Shown: positions 34,735-43,613, counted from the stretch's first letter. The stretch is DNA of 61,155 nucleotides from Anaerolineae bacterium (GCA_023151115.1 JAKLJP010000042.1:1-61155); one strand, 5' to 3'. Program-made: numbers and translations. The notes: a model not told the origin generated them from the letters alone.

Positions 34735-36213
34735 ATGCGTATCCCCCTCGACCGGCAGAGCGCCGTGCCCCTCTATCAGCAAATCGAAACCTATCTGCGG
34801 CAGCATATTCTTTCAGGCAGCCTTGCCCCCGAAACCCGCTTGCCGGCCACCCGCCAACTGGCCCACGATTTGGGGGTCAGCCGAATCACGGTCAAAAATG
34901 CCTATGCCGAATTGGAAAGTGAGGGCTTGATTGGCAGCCGGGAAGGGAGTGGCACTTATGTGCTGCCACCGGGTCCGCTCCCGGCTTTTGAGAAAAACAA
35001 GACGAATATTTGCTGGCCATTGTGGCAGCAAGATATCCAGGCAGATGAAATAACCGAGGACATATTTTTGGCGCAAACACCATCGCCCACCCGCCACCCT
35101 CAGCCCATTGCTTTTACCGGCGTGGGCGATCCCCGCCAGTTCCCGCTCAAAGATTTTTACCAGGCGCTACAGACAGTAATACGGCGGGATGGGATCACCG
35201 CGCTGGAATATGGCGAATTTGGCCGGGGCTACCCACCCCTGCGTAAAACCATCGCCCACGTTTTAGCCAGCCAGGGGATCCAGACCCATCCCGACCAGAT
35301 CCTCATTACCTCCGGCTCGCAGCAGGCCCTGGCCCTGGTTTGTCAGCTTCTACTCAGGCCGGGCGATGTCATCCTGGTGGAAAATCCAACCTACAACTTT
35401 GCCCTGGACTTATGCCGCTCGCTCCAGCTAAAAATTGTGGGGGTTCCGCTGGATGAGCATGGCCTGCGGGTTGATCTGCTGGAACCTTTACTCCAACAGC
35501 ATCATCCCAAGCTGCTCTACACTATTCCCAATTTTCAAAACCCAAGCGGGGCTTGTTTGAGTGGGGCGCGGCGACGCCAGTTGATGGCGCTGGCCGAGCG
35601 TTATAATCTGCCCGTTTTGGAAGATGATTTTGTGGGCGATTTACGGTATGAGGGACGCGCCCAACCCGCCATTAAAGCCCTTGACCCAGGTGGGCGAGTC
35701 ATTTATATCGGCACTTTTTCCAAGATGTTGATGCCGGGTTTGCGGGTGGGTTTTCTGGTAGCGGAGGGTCCCATCTTTAGCCGGCTGGTCAATGGTAAAC
35801 GGGTCAATGATCTCACCACCTCTCCCCTGATTCAACGAACTCTGGATGAATACGTTACCATTGGCCGTTACCAGGCTCATTTGCGGCGTTCTGGCCGCAT
35901 CTATCGCCAACGGCGAGATGCGATGGTAGCGGCAATTAAACGTTATTTACCGGCGGAGGTCGAGGTTCATCCACCCCAGGGTGGGTTATTTATCTGGCTG
36001 CGCTTGCCGGAACATACATCTTCGCTAAAGTTACTGCCGCTGGCCGCCGCAGAAGGGGTAGAGTTTGCGCCTGGGACTCGGTTTTTCGCCAACCCCGCCG
36101 AGGGAGAAAACTACCTGCGGCTCAATTTTGCCACTCAAACGCCTGGAGATATCGAAGAAGGGGTGCGGCGATTAGGTGTGGCGCTAAAGCGATTGATGGT
36201 CAAAGTTACATAA
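34735..36213 (+). CDS. MocR-type (GntR/aminotransferase) transcription regulator
   Basis: 492 residues from the ATG at 34735 (AAGGAG 9 bases upstream). A GntR winged helix at ~1-75 (PLYQQIETYLRQHILSGSLA, TRLPATRQLAHDLGVSRITVK) is fused to a fold-type I aminotransferase domain at ~120-490. PLP features: ITSGSQQALAL, ENPTYNFA, IPNFQNPSG, EDDFVGDL, and Lys330 in IYIGTFSKMLMPGLRVGF as the Schiff-base lysine. It resembles PdxR/GabR-like regulators. Ligand unknown; the divergent aldo/keto reductase is the likely target. Confidence 0.9.
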   Translation: MRIPLDRQSAVPLYQQIETYLRQHILSGSLAPETRLPATRQLAHDLGVSRITVKNAYAELESEGLIGSREGSGTYVLPPGPLPAFEKNKTNICWPLWQQDIQADEITEDIFLAQTPSPTRHPQPIAFTGVGDPRQFPLKDFYQALQTVIRRDGITALEYGEFGRGYPPLRKTIAHVLASQGIQTHPDQILITSGSQQALALVCQLLLRPGDVILVENPTYNFALDLCRSLQLKIVGVPLDEHGLRVDLLEPLLQQHHPKLLYTIPNFQNPSGACLSGARRRQLMALAERYNLPVLEDDFVGDLRYEGRAQPAIKALDPGGRVIYIGTFSKMLMPGLRVGFLVAEGPIFSRLVNGKRVNDLTTSPLIQRTLDEYVTIGRYQAHLRRSGRIYRQRRDAMVAAIKRYLPAEVEVHPPQGGLFIWLRLPEHTSSLKLLPLAAAEGVEFAPGTRFFANPAEGENYLRLNFATQTPGDIEEGVRRLGVALKRLMVKVT

Positions 36214-36234
36214 TAAAGAATCTGCTCAACGATC

Positions 36235-36294
36235 AAGGTAGCAGGGTAGCATGTAGCAGGTGATAAGTTTGCTACTTTGCTACCCTGCTACTTG
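36235..36294. repeat. Word-like inverted repeat after the MocR gene
   Basis: Near-tandem GTAGCAGGGTAGCATGTAGC words face GCTACTTTGCTACCCTGCTAC. It lies between convergent genes (MocR plus, hydrolase minus) and may terminate both. Confidence 0.6.
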
Positions 36295-36344
36295 TTTTAA
36301 CGACGAAAACTTTGCTGGAACATTATATTTGTTTCCAGGCCCGC

Positions 36345-37157
36345 TTACCTGGCCTCCGGCATCGGTTTGTCGAGGAAGGACGGGATGATCGGCAGGAGTA
36401 AATCGGCGCGATCTGCCAGCGTCACATGGGTGGTGCCGGGCAGGATGGCAAGCTGTGAATCGGGCGGACCGGCGGGTGTATCGCCCATAATGCCGCCGCC
36501 AAACAGGCGAAACATCTCGACGGCGTGTTCGGGGCGGATAATATCGGAATCCCCGATGATGAACAGGGCCGGGGCCTTGATCGCCGCAATGGTCTCGTCC
36601 GGGATGTCCTTGAGGTCCTTATCCATTTGCATCACTTTGGTAAACAGCGTGTCGAAATCCTCCGGCCGGGGCGCTATTTGCTTGTATTCCTCATGCCAGG
36701 GCGAGCCATACATCATGTCCGGCGTCATCTGCTGCAAACCGTCCATTAGCCCAGGGTGGAGGCCGTCAAGCTTGTAGGAAACCGAGGCGAACACCAGCTT
36801 GCGCACCAGCTCCGGGTGGCGGATGGCTACCTGCAAAACAACCGCAGCGCCCATGCTGTAGCCAAAGAAATCGGCCTTTTCGATGCCAAGCTGTTGGAGG
36901 GCGGCGGCCGTGTCGTCGGCCATCTGCTCGTAGCTCAGGGGGCGATCAATATCGGCGGTGTGGCCGTGACCTTGCAGCTCAAAGGCGATAACCTGCCGGG
37001 TTTTGGCCAGTTCCGGCAGCAGCTTGCCAAACGAGGTGCCGATGGCCGAAAAAGCCCCGTGCAGCAACACCAGCAGTTGACCTTCGCCGTGAATCTCGTA
37101 GTACATCTTGAGACCGTTGACATTAACATACTTACCTTGTGAATTTTTTGACTCCAT
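36345..37157 (-). CDS. Alpha/beta hydrolase
   Basis: 270 residues. Nucleophile Ser in FFGYSMGAAV near 100, acid Asp in IIGDSDIIR near 199, His in ILPGTTHVTLA near 241; the oxyanion stretch LLHGAFSAIG lies near 32. No signal peptide, so cytosolic. RBS GGAGAG is ~5-8 bases upstream. It follows a DHFR-like gene by 21 bases. Substrate unknown; it looks like the esterase/haloperoxidase-like branch. Confidence 0.88.
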   Translation of the reverse strand: MESKNSQGKYVNVNGLKMYYEIHGEGQLLVLLHGAFSAIGTSFGKLLPELAKTRQVIAFELQGHGHTADIDRPLSYEQMADDTAAALQQLGIEKADFFGYSMGAAVVLQVAIRHPELVRKLVFASVSYKLDGLHPGLMDGLQQMTPDMMYGSPWHEEYKQIAPRPEDFDTLFTKVMQMDKDLKDIPDETIAAIKAPALFIIGDSDIIRPEHAVEMFRLFGGGIMGDTPAGPPDSQLAILPGTTHVTLADRADLLLPIIPSFLDKPMPEAR

Positions 37158-37178
37158 GGTTGTCTCTCCTTGTATAAA

Positions 37179-37775
37179 TCAGAATGAGCCTGTTTTGACT
37201 CCTCCCGCACGCTTGAATGAAGCAATAATCACGCCAGATGGTGAAGCTTTAGATTCTACCAATGTATAGGCAGCGGGAATGGTACCTTTATCAAACAAGC
37301 GTTTTCCCATACCGAGGGTCACCGGAAATATTTTAAGCCAAAATTCATCTACCAAATCGTCCGCCAATAACGTCTGAATGAGATTGCTACTGCCATGCAC
37401 TTGTAAGTCAGGACCCTCTTGTTGTTTGAGTTTCTTAATTTCATCCGCAACATTGCCTTTTAAAAAGACCGAGTTACTCCACTCATGCTTTGTAAGCGTA
37501 TTTGAAACAACATATTTTGTTACAGTGTTGATGCCAGGCCATTGATCTTCATGCTGGGGCCAATAGGAGGCAAATATCTCAAATGTTTTTCTCCCTAATA
37601 ACAAATCAAATGGCTTACTCATTTGCTGGCCCATAGCCTGACCCAGAAATTCATCAAAGTACGGCACAGTCCAGCCACCATACCTGAAACCACTCGTCGG
37701 GTCTTCCTCTGGTCCACCAGGCGCCTGCATGACGCCATCAAGGGTAATAAAAGATAGAACAATAATCTTTCTCAT
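37179..37775 (-). CDS. Dihydrofolate-reductase-like (RibD_C) protein, intact copy 1
   Basis: 198 residues from MRKIIVLSFITLDGVMQAPG, AAGGAG just upstream. The RibD_C/DHFR-like fold shows the DGVMQAPGGPEED loop, LLLGRKTFEIFASYWP near 67-82, TKYVVSNTL near 96, LQVHGSSNLIQTLLADDLVDEFWLKIFPV and the final strand. This large family is NADPH-binding, but most members, including this, lack a proven reaction. It is one of two intact copies in the window; five more are fragments. Confidence 0.88.
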   Translation of the reverse strand: MRKIIVLSFITLDGVMQAPGGPEEDPTSGFRYGGWTVPYFDEFLGQAMGQQMSKPFDLLLGRKTFEIFASYWPQHEDQWPGINTVTKYVVSNTLTKHEWSNSVFLKGNVADEIKKLKQQEGPDLQVHGSSNLIQTLLADDLVDEFWLKIFPVTLGMGKRLFDKGTIPAAYTLVESKASPSGVIIASFKRAGGVKTGSF

Positions 37776-37803
37776 CTGATTCTCCTTTTTCAATAAATTT
37801 ATT

Positions 37804-38279
37804 TTAGGCCGGCCTGTGCGAGAGGATAACCGTACCGGAAGGCAGGGTTTTGGCCTCTACCAGTTCCAGCTTTGCGGTGTCCATGCCCTCAAAAATGCGT
37901 TTGCCGCTGCCCCAAATAACGGGGACAACCCACAGCCGATGCTCGTCAAGGAGGCCGTGTTGCAGCAGCGTCTGGACCAGACGGCCAGTGCCGTAAATCA
38001 AGATGTCTTGGCCTGGCTGCTGTTTGAGTTTAGCGACTTCTTCCGCAACGTTGCCTTTGATCAGCGTTGCCGGCCCCCACTCGAGCGGCTCGGCCAACGT
38101 TGTCGAAACGACATATTGGTCATGTTGTTGATCTTGTCGGCAAAATCACCGGTTCGGGAGGGCCAGGCTGCGGCAAACCCCTGATAGGTCTCTCGCCCCA
38201 GCAGCAGGGCGTCGGCGGCAAAGAGTTGGGCGCTGGCAAATTTTCCTGCTGCCTCGTCAAAGTAGTCGAGGGACCAGTG
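37804..38279 (-). pseudogene. DHFR-like (RibD_C) gene, head missing and frameshifted
   Basis: The 5' part, beginning at HWSLDYFDEAAGKFASAQLF near 38279, lacks the first ~20 residues. At NNMT the frame loses one base (the family has TKYVVSTTL) and continues in the next frame, YVVSTTLAEPLEWGPATLIK to VILSHRPA at 37804. Its head is replaced by the tail-less AraC gene: the deletion that removed both ends fused the two genes near 38285. Confidence 0.75.
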
Positions 38280-38824
38280 ATGGCTACAGCCTGGCGGGCA
38301 CGCTCGATCTGATCGAATGTGCCACGAGTCAACCCGGTTGCCTGCAAGAAACGACGCTGAACGGAACGCAGCGACATGTCAAGCGGCCGGTTTTGTAACA
38401 CCGTCTCAACTACCGGTTCACGCACCAGCAGTCCTTGCCGCACCAGTCGGGTGACAAAAGTATCCGCATTATCAAAGTCGGGGAATTGCCAGGCCGAACT
38501 ATGCAGCCAGAAGGATTGACTGCTGGCTTCGGGCAGCGTCGAATCGTTTCGATCCAACAGCTTGATGAGGGGCAGATGAGGCATAAAAGCCCCATGTTTA
38601 AAGACAATCCCAAAAAATTCGGCGTCAGCCGGATAGTCTGCCGGTGTGGCTTTGGTTTCCGGCCCCCGCACAGTAAAGGTGGTCTTGCCCTGATAGGTGG
38701 TTACGACCATCTCCCAATGATTCTCGGCCGTCGAGACAAAAGAGCCGCTGCGCTCACTTTGCGTACGCCAGACCTTTTCGACAAACGGCGAGTCTGAGGG
38801 CCTTTCATCAAAATCAAAGTTCAT
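38120..38824 (-). CDS. AraC-family regulator, C-terminus lost
   Basis: The frame starts MNFDFDERPSDSPFVEKVWR and matches AraC-like regulators through RSVQRRFLQATGLTRGTFDQ and IERARQ, i.e. the sensor domain and the first HTH. The second HTH (about 40 residues, normally with a GY-D--HL-R-F motif) is absent; from about 38285 on, the frame reads out of register through the neighbouring DHFR-like gene to 38120. Single-HTH binding is doubtful, so it is probably non-functional or altered. Confidence 0.6.
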   Translation of the reverse strand: MNFDFDERPSDSPFVEKVWRTQSERSGSFVSTAENHWEMVVTTYQGKTTFTVRGPETKATPADYPADAEFFGIVFKHGAFMPHLPLIKLLDRNDSTLPEASSQSFWLHSSAWQFPDFDNADTFVTRLVRQGLLVREPVVETVLQNRPLDMSLRSVQRRFLQATGLTRGTFDQIERARQAVAITGPSTTLTRQQENLPAPNSLPPTPCCWGERPIRGLPQPGPPEPVILPTRSTT

Positions 38825-38873
38825 GGAGTTTTCCCCCCTGGAAAATGTGAGCTAAATCAACAAAATTTGGCGA

Positions 38874-39143
38874 CTATGTCGAAAATCTTTGAGCCGCTCG
38901 CGCTCGGGACTTGGCCGCCTCTTCTTCGCGGTTCTTCGCCGGCGCGTTGGTCTCCAGCGACTGGAGCAGGATGCGGGTAACGGCGGCAATCTCGTCAACG
39001 GCGGTCAGGAAGGCCGCTTCGTTAGCTTTGGATGGCTGATTGAAACCGCTCACCTTGCGCACAAACTGCAAGGAGGCCGCCCGAATCTCGTCGTCGGTCA
39101 CGGGCGGTTCAAAATTAAAAAGCGGCTTGATGTTTCGGCACAT
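38874..39143 (-). CDS. DUF2277 family protein
   Basis: 89 residues beginning MCRNIKPLFNFEPPVTDDEI, the invariant DUF2277 start with MCRNI. The middle AASLQFVRKVSGFNQPSKANEAAFLTAVDEIA is also typical, and the C-terminus is a charged, Ala-rich tail. The family is small, widespread in actinobacteria and Chloroflexota, and of unknown function. No strong ribosome site; it lies 50 bases upstream of the AraC-like gene. Confidence 0.9.
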   Translation of the reverse strand: MCRNIKPLFNFEPPVTDDEIRAASLQFVRKVSGFNQPSKANEAAFLTAVDEIAAVTRILLQSLETNAPAKNREEEAAKSRARAAQRFST

Positions 39144-39154
39144 AAATATTATCC

Positions 39155-39571
39155 CTATGAAATGGGTGATGGAGGCAGCACCGGCTTGATGTCAACGATG
39201 GGCGTGCCGTCAATCGCTTCCAGCGGTCCTACCTTTAAACGATGCCCGTCAATCTCCAGAATCGTAACCGGGTGTAAACCCAACGGGTTGGGGCGATCAG
39301 GTGAGCGGGTGGCAAAGACGCCGGTTAACGGGATTGTTTTGTCATCACGGGGGTGCAGCTTCAGAATATCACGCTGGGCCAAGTGAAACCAGGTGATGAC
39401 GATAATTTTATCACCCACAGTAAATCCGTCAAACCCTTCGGCCAGCGCCGGCTCCACTTCGAGCCAGGCCTCGGGCGCGCCTTCGCTGCCCTGCCGGGGC
39501 ACCTCGGCGAGATGTTTGAGCGGCGAGCGGACGAAGCCAACCGGATAAAGTGTAAATTCAAGCTCTGGCAT
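39155..39571 (-). CDS. trmO: TrmO-type tRNA (t6A37) N6-methyltransferase
   Basis: 138 residues from MPELEFTLYPVGFVRSPLK at 39571. UPF0066/TsaA beta-barrel family; TrmO methylates t6A37 in tRNA-Thr using SAM. The signature GVFATRSPDRPNPLGLHPVTI is intact near 85-105. At 138 residues it is the single-domain form; E. coli TrmO is ~235. It lies 4 bases after the stop of a DHFR-like leader fragment, which may supply translational coupling. Some relatives are encoded with metal or arsenic genes, so the tRNA role is likely but not certain. Confidence 0.8.
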   Translation of the reverse strand: MPELEFTLYPVGFVRSPLKHLAEVPRQGSEGAPEAWLEVEPALAEGFDGFTVGDKIIVITWFHLAQRDILKLHPRDDKTIPLTGVFATRSPDRPNPLGLHPVTILEIDGHRLKVGPLEAIDGTPIVDIKPVLPPSPIS

Positions 39572-39575
39572 TATC

Positions 39576-39644
39576 TTATTCGCCGTTGGGTCCGGCGGCG
39601 AAGCCATCCAGTGAAATGTGCATGAAGAGAGCTACTTTTCTCAT
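39576..39644 (-). pseudogene. Head fragment of a DHFR-like gene
   Basis: 22 codons, MRKVALFMHISLDGFAAGPN, then GE and TAA. This is the exact N-terminus of RibD_C/DHFR-like proteins. Everything after the substrate loop is deleted. The ATG overlaps the stop of the upstream AlkD-like gene (ATGA) and its stop lies 4 bases before trmO, so it could now act as a short coupling peptide. Confidence 0.7.
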
Positions 39645-40393
39645 TTTGATGCTCCTTTCTGCTTCTTGCTCATGTAATGACCGCGCTGCTCTTTATCAAA
39701 GTGTTCAAGTGCGTAACGCAAGAGGGTACGCGGCATGGTCGCGGCATATTGGTCTAAAAAGCTCAATAATTTTTGACGATCCTTTTGGCCGGCCTCGCCC
39801 AGCATCCAGCCGGTAGCCTTATGAATTAAATCCTGATCGTCGTTAAGCAATATCTCCGCAATTTTAAAGGTGTCAGCAACGTCATCCTGTCTAATAAAAT
39901 ATCCTGTGCTCACTATAGCGGTACGGCGTTCCCACAAACTGTTAGAACGGGCCAGCTTGTACAAAATATCGCGTGGTTTATCAAACAAGTAGCCGCCGAC
40001 GACATAAGGCGCACTGCGGTCAACCAAATCCCAGCTGTTAATTCTATCATGGCGTCTTAAATAAAGATCAAACAGCGCTTTTTTGCGTACCTCCGCTGTT
40101 TTTTTGCGACGAGCCTCCCAATCCATAATGCTAACAGCGCCAACTCTGACCTCGTGGATCGGGTTTTCGAGCAATTTTTCGATCTCCTCAAGGGGCATAT
40201 CAATAAACTCTTTGGCTAAGGCAAAAATCTGCCCCATGAGCACGCCTATAAAAATATCACCCTCGCCGTACTGTCCTGGGCCGGTTTTAAAGTAGCGCCG
40301 ATGCTTCCCCACTTCTTCCGGCGAACTTTGAGCTTTTAACCTTTCAATAAAATGCTCTGCATTAACATCCGTGGTATGATGATTCTTGGTCAT
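39641..40393 (-). CDS. AlkD-like DNA alkylation repair protein
   Basis: 250 residues, all-helical HEAT-like AlkD family (DNA glycosylase for 3- and 7-alkyl purines). Typical patterns: KHRRYFKTGPGQYGEGDIFIG, LLENPIHEVRVGAVSIMDW, INSWDLVDRSAPYVVGGYL, and WERRTAIVSTGYFIR. Catalytic-region aromatics (Trp in NSWDLVD, Asp) are in place. RBS GAGGAG lies ~12 bases upstream. Confidence 0.88.
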   Translation of the reverse strand: MTKNHHTTDVNAEHFIERLKAQSSPEEVGKHRRYFKTGPGQYGEGDIFIGVLMGQIFALAKEFIDMPLEEIEKLLENPIHEVRVGAVSIMDWEARRKKTAEVRKKALFDLYLRRHDRINSWDLVDRSAPYVVGGYLFDKPRDILYKLARSNSLWERRTAIVSTGYFIRQDDVADTFKIAEILLNDDQDLIHKATGWMLGEAGQKDRQKLLSFLDQYAATMPRTLLRYALEHFDKEQRGHYMSKKQKGASK

Positions 40394-40503
40394 TGAAAGT
40401 GTCAGTCTTTCTCCTGAGGCTTATCTTCTTGAGTATCTAAAACTATTTTTTGGCCACTTCATATTGAAGCAAAAGTGCTCCACCTCTATGCTACATTCTC
40501 TGC

Positions 40504-40905
40504 TTATGAGGTGGGACGCTCCTGCACGACCCAACTGTTACCGTCGGGATCGTTAAAGAAGATGAACGAGTTCCAATCTCCGCCTCGCCCCTCAACCAAG
40601 ACCGCGCCCTCGTAGTGCTGGATCGGGCTGACCTCTACACCCCGCTCGACCAGTTGAGCCCGAGCCGCCTCAATGTCGGACACGACGAGTTGTAGACCCT
40701 TTAACGATCCTGGCAGCATGTCACCAACGCCGCTGCCCACAACAATCGAGCATCCTGAACCAGGAGGAGTAAGTTGTACCACGCGCATTTCGTCATTGAT
40801 CCGGGTATCGTGATCAATAACAAAACCGACCTGCTCACTGTAAAATTGCTTTGCCCGATTCACGTCTGTGACGGGCACAACTACCACTTCGAGCTTCCAA
40901 TCCAT
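40504..40905 (-). CDS. VOC (glyoxalase/bleomycin-resistance) family protein
   Basis: 133 residues. Paired beta-alpha-beta-beta-beta modules: MDWKLEVVVVPVTDVNRAKQFYSE at the start and DPDGNSWVVQERP at the end, with a central QLVVSDIEAARAQLVERGVEVSP. The metal-binding positions are not fully obvious by eye. RBS AAGGAG lies ~10 bases upstream. A member of the VOC cluster of this region; substrate unknown. Confidence 0.88.
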   Translation of the reverse strand: MDWKLEVVVVPVTDVNRAKQFYSEQVGFVIDHDTRINDEMRVVQLTPPGSGCSIVVGSGVGDMLPGSLKGLQLVVSDIEAARAQLVERGVEVSPIQHYEGAVLVEGRGGDWNSFIFFNDPDGNSWVVQERPTS

Positions 40906-40930
40906 TTGTTCATACTCCTTGTGTTCTCCT

Positions 40931-41010
40931 TTATATTGGCTGGTAGGTGAGAATGGCCACGCCGGTGGGAGTTGTCCGGTTGTCTACCAGTTTCAGCTTA
41001 TGTTTAATAA
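40931..41010 (-). pseudogene. Tail fragment of a DHFR-like gene
   Basis: Only the last ~25 residues survive: KHKLKLVDNRTTPTGVAILTYQPI and the stop at 40931. LVDNRTTPTGVAILTYQP is a standard RibD_C C-terminal strand pair. It joins directly to the end of the DoxX-like remnant, with the rest of the gene deleted. Confidence 0.65.
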
Positions 41011-41021
41011 TTCTACAACAG

Positions 41022-41414
41022 TTAACTTCGCAGTGGGATGAGCGCGCGCAGCTGGTTATCGCGCAGCCATAGCCCACCCCATACCAACGCGCCGATAATG
41101 ATCGGGAAGACAACCGAAAACAGTTCCGAGCCAGCGCGCACCTGGGTCGCCACAGCGCCGGTCAGCAGGATTGCGCCCAGAATTGAGGTTGGCGGAATCA
41201 CATAGATCACCAGCTAGACCAGTTCAATAACCCCAATCCCGAAAACAAGGCTCTCAGGATAGCCGAGTTGTACGGTTGGCCTCACGGCCTCAGGGTGCTG
41301 AATCACTTTGATGACACCATCAAAGAGCAGGAACAGTACGGCCAGGGCGCTGATGATACGTCCGGCCCAGAGCCCCTTTGTTAAGATGGGAATAGATTGA
41401 GTAGTCGATTGCAT
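41022..41414 (-). pseudogene. DoxX-like membrane protein with in-frame stop
   Basis: Reads MQSTTQSIPILTKGLWAGRI through GYPESLVFGIGVIELV, an in-frame TAG at 41214-41216, then LVIYVIPPTSILGAILLTGA to the stop at 41022. The four TM helices of DoxX_2 are all recognisable; about five residues seem lost after LTG (families have LTGYLGGA). A nonsense change is the main defect, so readthrough or recent decay is possible. Confidence 0.75.
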
Positions 41415-41432
41415 AAATTTTTCCTTTGTCTG

Positions 41433-41588
41433 TTACATTAGTCCGCACAGGTAGGTGTCGAACTCACTCTGCTGATCGTTGACGAAGGTGTAAAACTCCT
41501 CGTCAACAAGGTGCCAATCCAGTTCCCGGTTCGGCCCCTTGATGAAGTCATCGAGCGAGACCAACACCGAATAAATTACTTTTCTCAT
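41433..41588 (-). pseudogene. Head fragment of a DHFR-like gene
   Basis: 51 codons, [20 protein letters not shown] through QSEFDTYLCGLM, then TAA. It is the N-terminal quarter of a RibD_C/DHFR-like protein (family: SLDGFI-GPN-E-DW). Its ATG overlaps the stop of the tandem PhnB-like gene by one base. The remaining ~130 codons are deleted. Confidence 0.75.
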
Positions 41589-42496
41589 TATTCTTGCAGG
41601 TAGGCTTGCTTTAGACTTTCGATGTTAAACTTCTTCATCTTGAGGAACGCTTGCGTTACGCGATTGATTTGCTCCGGCGTACCCTTGCTCATCATTTCGT
41701 CCATCGCGATTGGGACAATCTGCCATGAGACGCCGTACTTGTCCTTGAGCCAGCCGCACTGTTCGGCTTCGGGCACTGCTGAGAGTTTTTCCCAGTAGTC
41801 ATCAATTTCTTTTTGCGTATCGCAGGACACCATAAAGGAAACGGCTTCGTTGAAGCTAAAGTTGTGTTCATGGGCGCTGTCCATGGCCGCGAACCACTGG
41901 TTTTCGAGCATAAAGTCTGCAAACATAACGGTTCCCTCCTTGTCGGGTTCCATGCCTTTAGGGTAACGGGCAATGAGTCCCTGTTTTGAGTTTTTGAACA
42001 CCGACAAATAGAAATTAATCGCCTCTTCCGCCTTGCCGCATAGGTCGCCGACAAACAGGAGCGACGGCACGATCGGAGGCCGTGGGTCACCTTCAGGATC
42101 GGTCAGGATCAACTGCCACGACAAACCATACTTATCCTGAAGCCAGCCATACCGCTCGCTGAACGGGTACTTGTCGAGGGGCATAAGAGCCGTGCCGCCC
42201 TCGGACAATTTCTCCCACATCGCATCGAGCTTCTTTCTCGCATTTTCTTCCCGCGATGGGTCGAAATTCACGAAGAATGATACCGATGGATTGAACTTAA
42301 ACAGAGGCCCCGCGCTAATGGCCATAAACTTCTGCCCCCACAGCTCAAACGAGACAACATCGGTGTCACCCGACGGGGTGTTGTGAAGGGTTGTTATGTT
42401 CGTAACCTTGGACTCTGGAAAGATAGAAGCGTAAAACTCGGCTGCTTCTTTAGCTTCTTTGTCAAACCATAGATGCGGTGTAATTTTTTGCATCAT
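41588..42496 (-). CDS. Tandem PhnB-like VOC protein
   Basis: 302 residues made of two 3-demethylubiquinone-9 3-methyltransferase-like (PhnB-like, PF06983) VOC units: [20 protein letters not shown] at ~5 and [20 protein letters not shown] at ~143, each ending in a [11 protein letters not shown] or [11 protein letters not shown] motif. Despite the old family name there is no methyltransferase fold. GAGGAG precedes ATGATG. Its leader is a modular hairpin element. Confidence 0.88.
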   Translation of the reverse strand: MMQKITPHLWFDKEAKEAAEFYASIFPESKVTNITTLHNTPSGDTDVVSFELWGQKFMAISAGPLFKFNPSVSFFVNFDPSREENARKKLDAMWEKLSEGGTALMPLDKYPFSERYGWLQDKYGLSWQLILTDPEGDPRPPIVPSLLFVGDLCGKAEEAINFYLSVFKNSKQGLIARYPKGMEPDKEGTVMFADFMLENQWFAAMDSAHEHNFSFNEAVSFMVSCDTQKEIDDYWEKLSAVPEAEQCGWLKDKYGVSWQIVPIAMDEMMSKGTPEQINRVTQAFLKMKKFNIESLKQAYLQE

Positions 42497-42499
42497 AAT

Positions 42500-42644
42500 C
42501 TCCTCTGAAAATAACCCTCACCCCCCAACCCCCTCGCTCTGCCCTCCCTACGGTCGTCCCAAATTGGGAGAGGGGGAGTCGCGCCAGCGACGGGGGTGAG
42601 GGTTTTCATCGCTGGTGGTGTGCCATAGGCTTGTGACGACTCCT
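42500..42644 (-). repeat. Modular leader element before the PhnB-like gene
   Basis: On the minus strand: conserved box 42603-42644 (AGGAGTCGTCACAAGCCTAT, GGCACACCACC, ATGAAAAC), then a G/C-rich hairpin (CCCTCACCCCCG against CGGGGGTGAGGG-type arms, 42515-42602), then TATTTTCAGAGGAG (42500-42513) a few bases before the ATG. Box order equals the element before 34405, but the hairpin in the middle is different. Confidence 0.7.
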
Positions 42645-42660
42645 TCTTAAAATCTCCTTT

Positions 42661-43044
42661 TTACTGTTCGTTCAGTCCAGAATGATGTTCGTGGGCTATC
42701 AGCCATTGGTCATTTGCTTTGATTAAGCCTACGGTCAATCGTACTTTTTCCTCAAAAACCCTTAATGTTGCATGAGCAAAGGCAACGGTATCGCCCGCTC
42801 TTATTTTCAGGTCAGTCAAGTTGAAAGAACCTTCTCCGCCTGGGCTGTATTTGAAAAAGAGTTCCCAGGTTTTTCTGTAGGCAGCAATTCCTTCTGATTG
42901 AAACGGGGCTACTACATCATACATTAAAATGTCAGGCGTATGGTTAGCCAGGATACCCTCCATATCGCAGTCCCGAACTGCTTTTGCCCAACTTTCAATA
43001 ACAGCACGAACTTGTTCTTGGTTTACATTACTTTTTACGGTCAT
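42661..43044 (-). CDS. SnoaL-like/ketosteroid-isomerase-fold protein
   Basis: 127 residues. NTF2-like fold: VNQEQVRAVIESWAKAVRDCD at the N-terminus, ANHTPDILMYDVVAPFQSEG in the middle, DTVAFAHATLRVF and HEHHSG at the end. No catalytic Asp/Tyr pair can be assigned by eye. Stand-alone accessory gene between VOC genes; function unknown. Confidence 0.85.
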   Translation of the reverse strand: MTVKSNVNQEQVRAVIESWAKAVRDCDMEGILANHTPDILMYDVVAPFQSEGIAAYRKTWELFFKYSPGGEGSFNLTDLKIRAGDTVAFAHATLRVFEEKVRLTVGLIKANDQWLIAHEHHSGLNEQ

Positions 43045-43103
43045 ATCAGTTTACTCTTTTGTAGCGCCAAGCTACAACGCCATCGTTATGCGCATCAGTA
43101 TGG

Positions 43104-43136
43104 AGACCTTACAGGTTTTGAAAACCTGTAAGGTCT
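43104..43136. repeat. Near-perfect 33-bp palindrome (ACCTTACAGGTTTT)
   Basis: AGACCTTACAGGTTTT (43104-43119) and AAAACCTGTAAGGTCT (43121-43136) are perfectly complementary around one base. A widespread environmental-genome repeat (recollection). It lies between the VOC and SnoaL genes and may end the VOC transcript or be a dispersed element. Confidence 0.8.
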
Positions 43137-43171
43137 GGTGGAGTGATTTTCGGCAAAATGTCGAACTCAAG

Positions 43172-43597
43172 TTATTCTGATCTCGGTCGTACATCCATCC
43201 GTGGGACAGGTTGTAGCATACTTACCACATTGCCTTCTGTATCCTGAAAATAAGCATGTTTGCCGATACCGGGAATATCATAAGGTCCCCCCATTATCTT
43301 GCCGCCAGCATCCGTTACTTTTCTTACCGATGCCTCGATGTCATCCACCGCAATGACAATGGATGGATGTTGCGCCGGTGTATCAGACGTTTTCGGGAAG
43401 AAACCGCCATTGATAGCGCCGGGCTGCTTTGGCCCGTTGTCGTCGGATTCCGTGGTGGTAACAAGCACATACTCGCCCATTTCAGGCCCCAGCATTTGCG
43501 TCTGCCAACCGAACACTTTGGTGTAAAACTCTGCCATGCGGTTTCTATCTTCCGCTGGCATTTCAAAGTGGACCACAGGATTCATTTTGTTACTCAT
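43172..43597 (-). CDS. VOC family protein
   Basis: 141 residues. MNPVVHFEMPAEDRNRMAEF opens the first beta-alpha-beta module, and HPSIVIAVDDIEASVRKVTD the second; it ends FQDTEGNVVSMLQPVP. The His of VVHFEMP and Glu of TEGN are plausible metal ligands. AAGGAG lies 7 bases upstream. Function unknown. Confidence 0.88.
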   Translation of the reverse strand: MSNKMNPVVHFEMPAEDRNRMAEFYTKVFGWQTQMLGPEMGEYVLVTTTESDDNGPKQPGAINGGFFPKTSDTPAQHPSIVIAVDDIEASVRKVTDAGGKIMGGPYDIPGIGKHAYFQDTEGNVVSMLQPVPRMDVRPRSE

Positions 43598-43613
43598 TTT
43601 TTTCTCCTTTATT

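Noticed and set aside
38120..38285. Novel C-terminal domain of the AraC regulator
   Set aside because: The sequence is the neighbouring DHFR-like gene read out of frame.
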